From: Noviluteimonas caseinilytica
Lineage (GTDB): Bacteria; Pseudomonadota; Gammaproteobacteria; Xanthomonadales; Xanthomonadaceae
Direction of reading: 5' to 3'
DNA length: 64,000 nucleotides
NCBI RefSeq assembly: GCF_018406605.1
Contig: NZ_AP024545.1
Coordinates: forward strand, 992,001-1,056,000
The stretch's first letter is position 1. Every line of letters begins with the position of its first letter. A model generated the notes under the pieces. That model did not search any database, was not told where the DNA came from, and saw only the letters and a program-made list of their open reading frames with translations. Of this stretch, positions 8,127 to 17,500 are shown piece after piece. Both the position numbers and the translations under genes were made by a program.

Positions 8127-9638
8127 ATGCGCGATCGCGCCCTCATCCTCTCCGTCCTGATCGTCGCGTCCTGCGGCCTTGGCTATGAACTGATCAGCAG
8201 CGCGCTCGCCAGCTACCTGCTCGGCGATTCGATCCTGCAGTTCTCGTCGGTGATCGGTTGCTACCTGTTCGCGATGGGCATCGGGTCGTGGGCGTCGCGC
8301 TACGTCGAGGACGACGACGTGCTGGATCGCTTCGTCGACCTGGAAATGCTGATCGGCCTGCTCGGCGGCGCGTCGGCCGCGATCCTCTTCATCATCTTCG
8401 CGTGGCTGTCCACACCGTTCCGCACGTCGCTGTACGTGATGGTCTTCCTGCTCGGCCTGATGGTGGGCATGGAGATCCCGCTGGTGATGCGCATCTTCAA
8501 CCGGCGCCGCACCGAGTTCCGCGAACTCGTGAGCCGCGTGCTCGCCTTCGACTACCTCGGCGCGCTGGTGGTGTCGCTGGTGTTTCCGCTGGTGCTGGCG
8601 CCCTACCTCGGGTTGTTGCGCACCGCGTTCCTGTTCGGCCTGTCCAACACGTGCGTGGCGATGTGGACCGCGCTGGCGTTCCGCGACGAACTGACGCAAC
8701 CGCGCCGGCAGATGATGCGCGGCGTGCTGGTGCTGGGCCTGCTGTGCACCGGGCTGGCGTTTTCCGGCCGCATGACGCAGTGGGCCGAGCGCGGCATCTA
8801 CGGCGACGAGATCGTGCACGCGCAGTCCACGCCGTTCCAGCGCCTCGTGGTCACGCGCTGGCAGGACGACCTGCGCCTGTACATCAACGGCAACCTGCAG
8901 TTTTCCTCGCGCGACGAGTACCGCTACCACGAGGCGCTGGTGCATCCGGGCTTGCAGGCGTTGCCGGGCGTGCGCCGCGTGCTGGTGCTCGGTGGCGGCG
9001 ACGGGCTGGCGGTGCGCGAGATCCTGAAGGTGAAGTCCGTCGAGCACGTGACGCTGGTGGACCTCGATCCTGCGATGACGGGCATGTTCTCCACGTCGCC
9101 CGCGCTGGTCGCGTTGAACCGCGGTTCGCTCAAGAACCCGCGCGTCACCGTGGTGAACAACGATGCCGGCCGGTGGCTGGAAGCCAACCGCGACATGTTC
9201 GACTTCATCGTCGTCGACTTCCCGGATCCGTCCAACTTCGGCATCGGGCGGTTGTACTCGGTGCCGATGTTCCGGTTGATGGCGCGGCACCTGTCGGCGA
9301 ATGGCTACATGGTCGTGCAGTCCACGTCGCCGTACTTCGCGCCGCGTTCGTTCTGGAGCATCGATGCCACGCTGCGCGAAGCCAACCTGCACACCTGGGC
9401 GTACCACTGCGACGTGCCGTCGTTCGGCGACTGGGGGTTCATCCTGGCCGGGCATCGTCGCGACTACACAGTGCCGCGCACGCTGTCGGTGCCCACGCGC
9501 TACCTGACGACGGAGACGATGCGCGAACTGTTCGTCTTCCCCAAGGACATGCAACGCCTGGCCATGCCGCCCAACCGGCTCGACGAACAAACGCTGGTGC
9601 GCTACTTCGACGAGGACTGGCGCCGGGTGATCCGCTGA
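8127..9638 (+). CDS. Membrane-anchored polyamine aminopropyltransferase-like protein
   Basis: A 503-residue protein. Residues 1-210 hold about seven hydrophobic helices; residues 230-480 form a spermidine-synthase-type domain. Visible elements are YINGNLQFSSRDEYRYHEAL, the nucleotide-binding loop VLVLGGGDGLAVREIL (near 285-300), LVDLDPAM and VVDFPDPSNFGIGRLYS. Soluble spermidine synthases are about 290 residues, so this is the fused membrane form. A GTG at 8094 is an alternative start but its purine tract is only 3 bases away; ATG 8127 begins at the first helix. It overlaps the next gene (TGATG), so the two are coupled. Substrate is unproven. Confidence 0.85.
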   Translation: MRDRALILSVLIVASCGLGYELISSALASYLLGDSILQFSSVIGCYLFAMGIGSWASRYVEDDDVLDRFVDLEMLIGLLGGASAAILFIIFAWLSTPFRTSLYVMVFLLGLMVGMEIPLVMRIFNRRRTEFRELVSRVLAFDYLGALVVSLVFPLVLAPYLGLLRTAFLFGLSNTCVAMWTALAFRDELTQPRRQMMRGVLVLGLLCTGLAFSGRMTQWAERGIYGDEIVHAQSTPFQRLVVTRWQDDLRLYINGNLQFSSRDEYRYHEALVHPGLQALPGVRRVLVLGGGDGLAVREILKVKSVEHVTLVDLDPAMTGMFSTSPALVALNRGSLKNPRVTVVNNDAGRWLEANRDMFDFIVVDFPDPSNFGIGRLYSVPMFRLMARHLSANGYMVVQSTSPYFAPRSFWSIDATLREANLHTWAYHCDVPSFGDWGFILAGHRRDYTVPRTLSVPTRYLTTETMRELFVFPKDMQRLAMPPNRLDEQTLVRYFDEDWRRVIR

Positions 9639-11284
9639 TGCAGCGGCGCACGTTCCTGATCGGCGCGGGGAACGCGTGCCTGCTCGGGGCGGCGGGATTC
9701 ACTGCGTCGCGGTTGCATCGCGCGGTGGAGACCACGCCGGAGATCGCGTATCCGGGCATGCGCGAAGGCCATGCGCTGCGCGACGGCAAGGCATTGCCAC
9801 CGCCGCGCGGCGAGCAGCGCGTCGGCGTTGCGATCCTGGGCTCCGGCGTGGCTGGCATGGCCTGCGCGTGGGCGCTGGCGCGCGCAGGACGCCGCGACTT
9901 CGTGGTGTTGCAGGGACCGGAATACGGCGGCAACGCCACCGCGGCCAACCTGGCGGCGCCCGGCGACGACGTGCTGGCGTGTCCATTGGGCGCGCATTAC
10001 CTGCCGCTGCCTTCGACCGAATCCACGCACGTCCGCAGCCTGCTGGCCGATGTCGGATTGTTGCTGGACGGCGAACACGACCCTGCGTCGTATTACGACG
10101 AAGCCGCGTTGCTGCATGCCCCGAAGGAACGGCTGCTGCGCGCGGGGCGGTGGGAAAGCGACCTGCTTCCGAGCCAGGGCCTGCCGCCGGAAGCGCTGCA
10201 ACAGCAACGGCGTTTCTTCGCGGAAGTGGCGGCACTGCGCGTGCAGCGTGGGCGCGATGGTCGGCGCCTGTTCGCCATTCCCATCGCGCTTTCGTCCGCG
10301 GAAGCGGAATGGCGCGCGCTGGATCGGGAAACGTTCGCGCACTGGCTGGATCGTCGTGGTTACACCGCGCCCAGCCTGCGCTGGTACCTGGATTACTGTT
10401 GCCGCGACGACTACGGCGCTTCCACGCACACCGTCTCCGCGTGGGCCGGGCTGCACTACTTCGCCAGCCGCGACGGCAAGGCGGCGAATGCGGCGGGGGA
10501 TGCGGTCCTCACCTGGCCCGGTGGGTTGTCGGAACTCATCGCGCGCATGCGCGCGGCGACGACGCGGCGCCTGGGGCACGAACGCTGGTTGCAGCCGGGC
10601 TTCGCGGCGCGCGTTGCGGACCGTGCCGGCGGCGTCGACATCGTGCGAGTGCGCCACGACGGTGGCGCGCTCGCCACCGACACGATCCGCGCGCGCCACG
10701 CCGTCAGCGCGATGCCCTTGCACGTGCTGGCGCGGATCTGGCCCGGGCTCGCGGGCAGCGGCTACGACGCCGCCACGCACGCCAGTCCGCACGCTGCGTG
10801 GCTGGTGTCCAACTTCCTCGTCGACGGCTATGCGCGCGAGCTGCCCGGGGAAGCGCTGGCGTGGGACAACGTCGTTTACGGGGGGCGCGGCCTGGGCTAC
10901 GTCGTGTCGACGCACCAGATGCTGCGCGTGGCGCCGACGGCGCGCACGGTGTTGTCGGCGTATCAATCGCTGGATCGGATGTCGCCGCAGCAAGCGCGCG
11001 CGTGGCTGATGCGCGCGACGCCGGAAGCACTGCGCGAGGAAGCCGCAAGCGATCTGTTGCAGGCGTACGGCGACCAGCTATGGCGTCGTACGAAACGGTT
11101 GTCGATCACGGTGCGCGGGCATGCGATGGCGGTGCCTGCGCCGGGTTACCTGGATAACGCAGGGTTGGCCGCGTTGCGCGCGATGGACGGGCCGGTGCGG
11201 ATCGCGCATGCCGACCTGTCCGGCTATTCGATTTTCGAAGAAGCCGCGTGGTGGGGCGTGCGGGCGGCGGAAGGGCTCGCCTAG
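9638..11284 (+). CDS. Tat-exported FAD amine-oxidase-like protein
   Basis: A 548-residue flavoprotein. It opens with QRRTFLIGAGNACLLGAAGF, a twin-arginine leader followed by a hydrophobic stretch, so it is probably folded with FAD in the cytoplasm and moved through Tat. A Rossmann motif (VAILGSGVAGMACAWALARAG, near 63-83) and a C-terminal segment ending IAHADLSGYSIFEEAAWWGVRAAEGL fit the NAD(P)-binding/flavin amine oxidase superfamily. It overlaps the stop of the aminopropyltransferase gene by one base, implying joint action, for instance oxidation of a polyamine product. The substrate is inference. Confidence 0.8.
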   Translation: MQRRTFLIGAGNACLLGAAGFTASRLHRAVETTPEIAYPGMREGHALRDGKALPPPRGEQRVGVAILGSGVAGMACAWALARAGRRDFVVLQGPEYGGNATAANLAAPGDDVLACPLGAHYLPLPSTESTHVRSLLADVGLLLDGEHDPASYYDEAALLHAPKERLLRAGRWESDLLPSQGLPPEALQQQRRFFAEVAALRVQRGRDGRRLFAIPIALSSAEAEWRALDRETFAHWLDRRGYTAPSLRWYLDYCCRDDYGASTHTVSAWAGLHYFASRDGKAANAAGDAVLTWPGGLSELIARMRAATTRRLGHERWLQPGFAARVADRAGGVDIVRVRHDGGALATDTIRARHAVSAMPLHVLARIWPGLAGSGYDAATHASPHAAWLVSNFLVDGYARELPGEALAWDNVVYGGRGLGYVVSTHQMLRVAPTARTVLSAYQSLDRMSPQQARAWLMRATPEALREEAASDLLQAYGDQLWRRTKRLSITVRGHAMAVPAPGYLDNAGLAALRAMDGPVRIAHADLSGYSIFEEAAWWGVRAAEGLA

Positions 11285-11298
11285 GCGGGCCCATCGCG

Positions 11299-11880
11299 TC
11301 AGCGGTGCGCGTTCCACCAAGCGAGTGCGGCGACGTTGGCAACGACGGTGATCCAGAACACGGCCTGGAACGACGCCTTGCTGCGCTTGTGCCGGAACAG
11401 GTCCTGCGCGACGAGCGCGCCCGGCCAGCCGCCGGTGAGCGCGAGGAAGTGCAGCGTGGATTCCGGCGTGCGCCAGGCATCGCGCTGCGCGCGGGACTTG
11501 TCGGCGGCATAGACGAGCACAGCGACGAGGCTCATGCCGCCGTACACCATCAGCACGGTCGGCGGCATTTTCTGCTGCCAGACGGCGAGTGCGAAGAAGG
11601 CCAGCGCGGCGAGGCCGATCCATTTGCGCGGGAGTCGCGAGGGCGTCGCCTCGGAACGCGCCTTGCTCGGCGCGGCATTCGCGACACGCACGTCGATCGC
11701 GTTCAAGCGCTGGCGATCATCGCGCTGCACCGTGTACGTCACGCGCGTGCCTTCCGCCGGTCGACGACCCCGCGGGAATGCCCGGATATGCACGAAGGCG
11801 CGATCCCCGCCGCCATTCGGTTCGATGAACCCGAAACCCCGCGCGTCCTGCCATTCGACGACCCGTCCTGCCAAGCGCAT
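11299..11880 (-). CDS. Cold-shock domain fused to DUF1294 membrane domain
   Basis: A 193-residue fusion. Residues 1-65 are a cold-shock OB fold with both nucleic-acid-binding motifs (GFGFIE near 15-20, AFVHI near 28-32). Residues 85-190 are a DUF1294 domain with helices LAALAFFALAVW, MVYGGMSLVAVLVYAADK and a terminal helix, and the family motif GGWPGALVAQDLFRHK. Such fusions are common in proteobacteria. The protein would tether an RNA- or ssDNA-binding domain to the inner membrane. It converges on the flavoprotein gene, 14 bp away. Confidence 0.9.
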   Translation of the reverse strand: MRLAGRVVEWQDARGFGFIEPNGGGDRAFVHIRAFPRGRRPAEGTRVTYTVQRDDRQRLNAIDVRVANAAPSKARSEATPSRLPRKWIGLAALAFFALAVWQQKMPPTVLMVYGGMSLVAVLVYAADKSRAQRDAWRTPESTLHFLALTGGWPGALVAQDLFRHKRSKASFQAVFWITVVANVAALAWWNAHR

Positions 11881-11891
11881 GCAGCGTGTCC

Positions 11892-12209
11892 TCAGGCTTC
11901 GCCGTCGTCCGTATTCGCGTCCGCGAACAGCATCGCGAACTCGTCCGCCGTCAGCGTGATGCCGACGTCCTGCGCGAGCGCGCTGTTGCGCTCCCACACC
12001 TCGCGGATCGCATCGCCGATGCCTTCGCCCCATTGCATCTGCGCCGCGACGATCTCCTGCCAGGTGCCCTGGTGGTCGAGGGATTCGGCGAGCTGCGGCG
12101 CCATCTTTTCGAGCGCCTCGCGCTGCACGGGATCGAGTGCGTCGATGGCATCGAGCGCCAGGCACTCGATGAGGCGAAGGAAGGGGCGGCCGGTGTAGCG
12201 GTCTTCCAT
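11892..12209 (-). CDS. Conserved hypothetical protein
   Basis: A 105-residue, acidic, largely helical protein (RLIECLALDAIDALDPVQREALEKMAPQLAESLDHQGTWQEIVAAQM) with no signal peptide or membrane segment. I do not recognise the family. The ATG at 12209 is the first with plausible spacing; codon use matches the neighbours. It lies 11 bp upstream of the cold-shock/DUF1294 gene on the same strand and could share its transcript. Confidence 0.7.
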   Translation of the reverse strand: MEDRYTGRPFLRLIECLALDAIDALDPVQREALEKMAPQLAESLDHQGTWQEIVAAQMQWGEGIGDAIREVWERNSALAQDVGITLTADEFAMLFADANTDDGEA

Positions 12210-12348
12210 GGGGCGCGTCTCCGCGGGTGCCGTCGGGGTGGGCGGGAGTTTACGCCGCCAGGACGACACATGGTCGGAAGACGCGACCTCATCCTTCGAT
12301 CGCAGGACCTGCTTCGCGTCGGTCATGCGTATTCCCCTGCCGCGCTGG

Positions 12349-12366
12349 ATTCGAATTCGTTCGAAT
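12349..12366. promoter_or_regulatory. Perfect inverted repeat upstream of the RHS pair
   Basis: ATTCGAA and TTCGAAT flank a TTCG spacer, a perfect 7-bp dyad centred about 115 bp before the first RHS start. It may be an operator or an RNA hairpin. The 264-bp gap around it (12210-12473) holds no convincing gene and probably carries the divergent promoters. Confidence 0.35.
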
Positions 12367-12473
12367 TTGGCGATGCTTCCAACTTCCATCTGCGGCCACG
12401 TCGTTCCAGCCTCGAAAAACGCCCACGCGCGACTTGTCGCGCCAGGGCACTTCAAGGGAAGGGAGCACGACGA

Positions 12474-14567
12474 ATGCACAGATCGATGCGGGCAACGCTG
12501 CTCGCAATGTCCGTGGGATTGGCGGCGCCAGCGGTCGGCGCAATCGAATCCACGGCCGTGGACGAGTACACCAGGCGCCTCAAGGTCCACCAGACGATCC
12601 AACCGATCGGCGAGGCGCCTTTCGGCGAATCGATCAACCTCTACACGGGCGAGATCAGCTTTGCCAACGAGGACATCGTGCTCGAGGGCCTGGGGCCGAC
12701 GATCACGATCACGCGTCAATACCAGCGTCAGGACACGCACGAGCAGGTGCCGTTCGGCCTGCAGCGCGGCTTCAGCGACTGGGTGCTCGCAATCCCGCAC
12801 ATGGCGACGCTGACGCCGGGCAACAGCAAGTTGGGTGGCGTCGTCGGTACGTGGCGCGTCGAAGGCCCCGATGGCCTCCCCACGGACCAGCGCTGCTCGC
12901 AGTTCTCTTCGATATGGTCGCCGCCCGGCGGGCTCGCTCCGAAGTACGGCGAAGTCGAACTCGATACCTGGTGGCACGGCTACCAGCTCGTCGTGCCCGG
13001 CGCGGGCAGGCAGGACGTGCTGCTGCGCAATCCTTCCAACACGCGCAAGCCCGCAACGGGCCTCTATCCAGGCGTGACGGCTGGCAACTGGCAAATCGGT
13101 TGCCTGCCATCCACGCGCAACGGACACGCGGGGGAAGGATTCCTTGTGCTGTCGCCCGATGGCCTGCGGTACCACCTCGACCATCTCGCGTATTCGGCCT
13201 ACAGCACGATGAACGCGATAGTCGACGGATCGGGCGACAAGCCGATCATGTACTACCTCACGCGCAAGCTTGCGCGCATGTATGCGAGCCGCGTGGAGGA
13301 TCGCTTCGGCAACGCGATCACCTACCACTACTCGGGCGATCGGCTCACCGATATCACCGCCACCGATGGTCGTCGCGTTGCGATCGACTGGGATGCGACG
13401 GAGCCGTTGGTCACTGCGATCCGCACGATGCCCGGCACAGGGAGCGAACGCACGTGGCGCTACGAATACGCAGGTCAACGCCTCGCGAAAGCGATCCGAC
13501 CGGATGGTTCCGCCTGGACATATGCCATGGGCGGCATCGCGCCGGAAATCCTGCCACTGCGCCTCGATGGATGCTTTACGGCAGGCGGCCCACCGCACGT
13601 ATCGGGCGCCTCCTCCCCGCCGGGCCATGTGGATGCGTCGGCCACCGTCACCCATCCCTCGGGCCTGGTCGGGCAGTTCCGGGTTGCGTGGCGGTTGCGT
13701 GCGCAAACGTCCGCGCTGAGCTGGTGCACGGGCCTCGGTGAAGTATTCGAAAACGGCAACCCGTACTTCCTGTCGATGGCGTTGGTCGACAAGACCTTTT
13801 CCGGTCCGGGCGTCTCGCCGATGACGTGGCGTTACAGCTACGAACCCCCCGCCGCGAGCGTCGATCGCTACTGCCCGACGGTGGCCTCGTGCAAGAACAC
13901 CACGTCCGTCGACATCACCGATCCGGCCGGGGTGCTCACGCGTTACACCTACAGCACGCGCTTCGACGCGACCGAAGGCGAACTGCTGCGCGTCGACCAC
14001 GGCCTGGCGAATGGGGTGGCGCAGCGCACCGAACTTCGCGAATACCACTTGCCCGCTGGCCCGCGCCCGTATCCGTCGCCGAACGGCAACGCCATGACCT
14101 CCGGCAACAGCTACAAGTCGGAGAACGCGGTGCCCGTGCGTTCGACGGTCGTGCACCAACAGGGGGCGACGTTCACGCGCGAAGTGCTGGCGTTCGATGC
14201 GTACCTGTATCCGACGCAGGTCAGCGAGCGCGCGGCCGAACCCGCGACGCCTCCCCCGCCTCCGCCTCCGCCACCGCCTCCGCCGCCACCGCCGGCGGTG
14301 CCCGGAGTGCCCGTGTTGACCGTCACGCCGGAGTACATGGCCGGTTCGCCGATCACGACGTACTTCAGCCAGTGGTCTGCCATGCCGGGCGCGGCCCGAT
14401 ACGACCTGCAGGGCAAGAACATCGCCTTGTCCGGTGAGCCCGCCACGCTCTACAGCAGCAGCGGCACCGACTTCGAATACGCACGCCGCGGCACGTGGCA
14501 GTTCCAGGTGCGCGCGTGCAACACCAGTGGCACCTGCAGCGCGTGGTCCGCGCCGGTGACGCCATGA
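12474..14567 (+). CDS. Secreted N-terminal RHS-type protein with polyproline hinge
   Basis: A 697-residue protein with a signal peptide (residues 1-23, MSVGLAAPAVGA). A long DUF6531/YD-like beta region follows, with GESINLYTGEISFANEDIVLEGLGPTITITRQYQ near 45-80 and HYSGDRLTDITATDGRRVAIDW later. Near residues 593-607 there are 15 consecutive prolines, then a fibronectin-like module ending FQVRACNTSGTCSAWSAPVTP. GGGAG-like purines precede the ATG. The stop overlaps the next gene as ATGA, so the two products are made together. It supplies the front half of an RHS shell that in most genomes is a single polypeptide. Confidence 0.8.
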   Translation: MHRSMRATLLAMSVGLAAPAVGAIESTAVDEYTRRLKVHQTIQPIGEAPFGESINLYTGEISFANEDIVLEGLGPTITITRQYQRQDTHEQVPFGLQRGFSDWVLAIPHMATLTPGNSKLGGVVGTWRVEGPDGLPTDQRCSQFSSIWSPPGGLAPKYGEVELDTWWHGYQLVVPGAGRQDVLLRNPSNTRKPATGLYPGVTAGNWQIGCLPSTRNGHAGEGFLVLSPDGLRYHLDHLAYSAYSTMNAIVDGSGDKPIMYYLTRKLARMYASRVEDRFGNAITYHYSGDRLTDITATDGRRVAIDWDATEPLVTAIRTMPGTGSERTWRYEYAGQRLAKAIRPDGSAWTYAMGGIAPEILPLRLDGCFTAGGPPHVSGASSPPGHVDASATVTHPSGLVGQFRVAWRLRAQTSALSWCTGLGEVFENGNPYFLSMALVDKTFSGPGVSPMTWRYSYEPPAASVDRYCPTVASCKNTTSVDITDPAGVLTRYTYSTRFDATEGELLRVDHGLANGVAQRTELREYHLPAGPRPYPSPNGNAMTSGNSYKSENAVPVRSTVVHQQGATFTREVLAFDAYLYPTQVSERAAEPATPPPPPPPPPPPPPPPAVPGVPVLTVTPEYMAGSPITTYFSQWSAMPGAARYDLQGKNIALSGEPATLYSSSGTDFEYARRGTWQFQVRACNTSGTCSAWSAPVTP
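14250..14294 (+). repeat. CCN tandem tract encoding 15 prolines
   Basis: Repeated CCT/CCG/CCA codons make a rigid polyproline linker inside the first RHS gene, between the YD-like region and the fibronectin-like module. Such tracts stall ribosomes without EF-P and can change length by slippage. Confidence 0.85.
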
Positions 14568-17500
14568 GGAGCAACGCATTGATCAACGTCACCAGCGGGC
14601 GCCTGCGCCTGGCAGTCTTCGGCGCCCTCGCGCTGGCATGCGCACCCGCGGGGGCGCAGTGGGCCACCGTTCGCGAGCGCGTGCAGCAGACCACGTACGA
14701 ACACAACACCAGTGCGTGGGTGCTGGGCCAGGTCCGCATGCGCAGCACGCACGACCCGGTGACGGGCGGTGTCTTCGGGATTGCGCGCACGGACTACGAG
14801 CCGACCACCGCGTTGCCCGTGCGCGTGTACAACAACGTGCATCTGCAGGAAACGCGCACCTACAACGCCGATGGCACGCCGTCCACGATTTCCGACGGGC
14901 GCGACAGCGCCGGGTTCGACACCACCACCGCGTATGCCGACTGGAAACGCGGCGTGCCGCAGCGCATCACGTTCGCCGACGGCACCTCGCGCCTCGCGAC
15001 GGTCGACGACGCGGGCCTGATCCGCACGGTCACCGACGAGACCGGCGCGAAGACCTGCTACGACTACGACGCGATGGGCCGCGTCAGCCGGATCACGCAT
15101 CCCTCGGAGACACAGCCCGGCACCTGCGACACCAGCGCCTGGCACGCCACCACGGTCACGTTCGCGCCCGCGGGGCAGGCGCTCTTCGGCATCGGCGCCG
15201 ACCACTGGATGCGCACGGAAGACACGGGCGGCCATCGGAAGGTCACGCATTACGACGCATTGCTTCGGCCCATCGTGGTCGAAGACATCGACGTCGATGC
15301 CATGGCGGACACGCACCGCTGGACCGCGATGCGTTACGACGCGGCGGGTCGCCAGGTCTTCGCGTCCTACCCGCGCAACCTGTTCCAGACCGGCTGGGTG
15401 GATTGGGACACCGTGACCGGGGGAACGCGCACGACGTACGACGCGATCGGCCGCGTCACGCGCGTCGAGCAGGACTCGGAACTCGGCGTGCTCGCCACGA
15501 CGACGGAGCACCTCGACGGATTCCAGACGCGTGTCACGGCGCCGCGCGGGACGCAGACGCTCACCCGCTACATCGCGTGGGACCAGCCGACCACCGACCT
15601 GCCGGGCCTCATCACGCAAGCCGGCCAGGTCACCGAGATCCGGCGCGATGCCGTCGGCAAACCGATGCGCATCACGCGCCGCGATGCGTCGGGCGCGCTA
15701 TCGGTCGACCGCACCTTCGTTTACGACGGCGAAGGCCGCCTGTGCCGCACGAGCGAACCGGAAACAGGCAATACCGTCACGGGCTACGACGTGATGGGCA
15801 ACCTCGCCTGGCAAGCGACCGGGGTGACGCTGCAAGCCAACGATTGCGACCACGTGGTGGCGTACTACCAGGGCCGGACCACGACGCGCGAGTACGACAC
15901 GCGCGGACGCCTGCGCGCGGTGGCGCTCCCCGATGGCCGCGGCAACCAGGCGTGGTCGTACTGGCCCGATGGCCAGCCGCACCGCGTGACCACGTACAAC
16001 GCGACCGGCAACGGCGCGCCGGTCGTCAACACGTACGCGCACAGCGCGCGTCGGCTGCTGACGGCAGAGACGCTCGAACACGATGACGGCACCCGCTGGA
16101 CGCAAAGTTATGGGTACGACCGCCATGGCCACCTCGCTGCGCTGACCACGCCGAAGGGCACGGCCCTGCAGTACGCGCCGAATGCGTTGGGCCAGCCCAC
16201 GCAGGTCCGCGATACCGATGGTGCGACGTATGCGTCCGATCTTGCGTACTACCCCAACGGCACGCTCCGCGCCTTCCGCTACGGCAACGGCATCGTGCAC
16301 GCGATGACGCAGAACGCCCGCCAGTTCCCGGCGCGCGTGACGCACGGCGGCGGCGCGATGGACTACGCCTACACCTACGACGCGCATGCCAACCCGACGC
16401 ACATCGTCGACCACGTCCGCGGCAGCACCTTCGACCGCACGTTGGCGTACGACAGCCTGGACCGCCTGACCGAGGCCACGTCCTGCAGCTTCGGTGGCGA
16501 CTGCAAGCATCGCTTCGCCTACGACGTCCTGGACAACCTCAAGTCGTGGACGCTCGCAGGCGTCAAGGACTACGCCCACTACCACTACGACCCCGGCACC
16601 AACCGCCTGGCGAACGTGCAGAACAGCGCCGGTGCCAGCGTGGTGGGGCTGGGGTACGACGCGCAAGGCAACCTGACCAACAAGAACGGACAGTTGTACG
16701 CGTTCGACTACGGAAACCGGCTGCGGTCGGTGCACGGCAAGGAAGCCTACCGATACGACGCGCACGGGCGCCGGACGCAGGCCGATCGCGCGGCGCACGG
16801 GCGCAGCGTGTTCTCCATGTACACGCAGGACGGCCAGCTCGCGCACCAGCGCGATGACATCAGGGGCGAGGATCGCGATTACGTGCACCTGGCCGGCAGC
16901 CTGCTGGCCACGGTGGCGCATCGGCACAGCGATGGCGCTGTGACCACGACGTTCCAGCACACGGACGCGCTGGGCAGCCCGGTGGCGATCAGCGATGCAG
17001 CGGGCAACGTGATCGAGCGGTTGGCGTATGAGCCGTTCGGTGCGGTGATCGGGAAGCCGGGGCATGACGGCGTCGGGTTTGCCGGCCACGTGATGGATGG
17101 CGGAACTGGGTTGGTGCAGATGCAGCAGCGGTCGCAGGACAAAGAACTCGGTAGGTTCCTAACAGGTGACGAGGCGTCCGTTGACTTCGTCACGGGTTCG
17201 AACTTCAACCGCTACAGCTACGCGAACAACAACCCATATCGTTTTGCAGATCCGGATGGGCGATTTGCCATCCAAATTGTTGGGGGCATAGCGGGTGCAC
17301 TGATTGGAGGAGGTGGCTCCTACCTGAGCGGGAACTCCACAAAAACGGTAATCCGGGACACTTTGATTGGATTCGGTGTCGGCACCCTGTCGACGATTCC
17401 GGGAGGAGGCGCCTTAGCAGTGGGAATTCGAAGTGGGTTGGCTTCTGCGGCAGGCGATGCGTCAAGCCAGGCGCTAGAGAACGGAGTCAAGAACATCGAT

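Noticed and set aside
8258..9637. Upstream extension of the flavoprotein frame
   Set aside because: The frame stays open through the aminopropyltransferase gene in another phase, but the twin-arginine leader begins at 9638 and the extension is arginine-rich noise.
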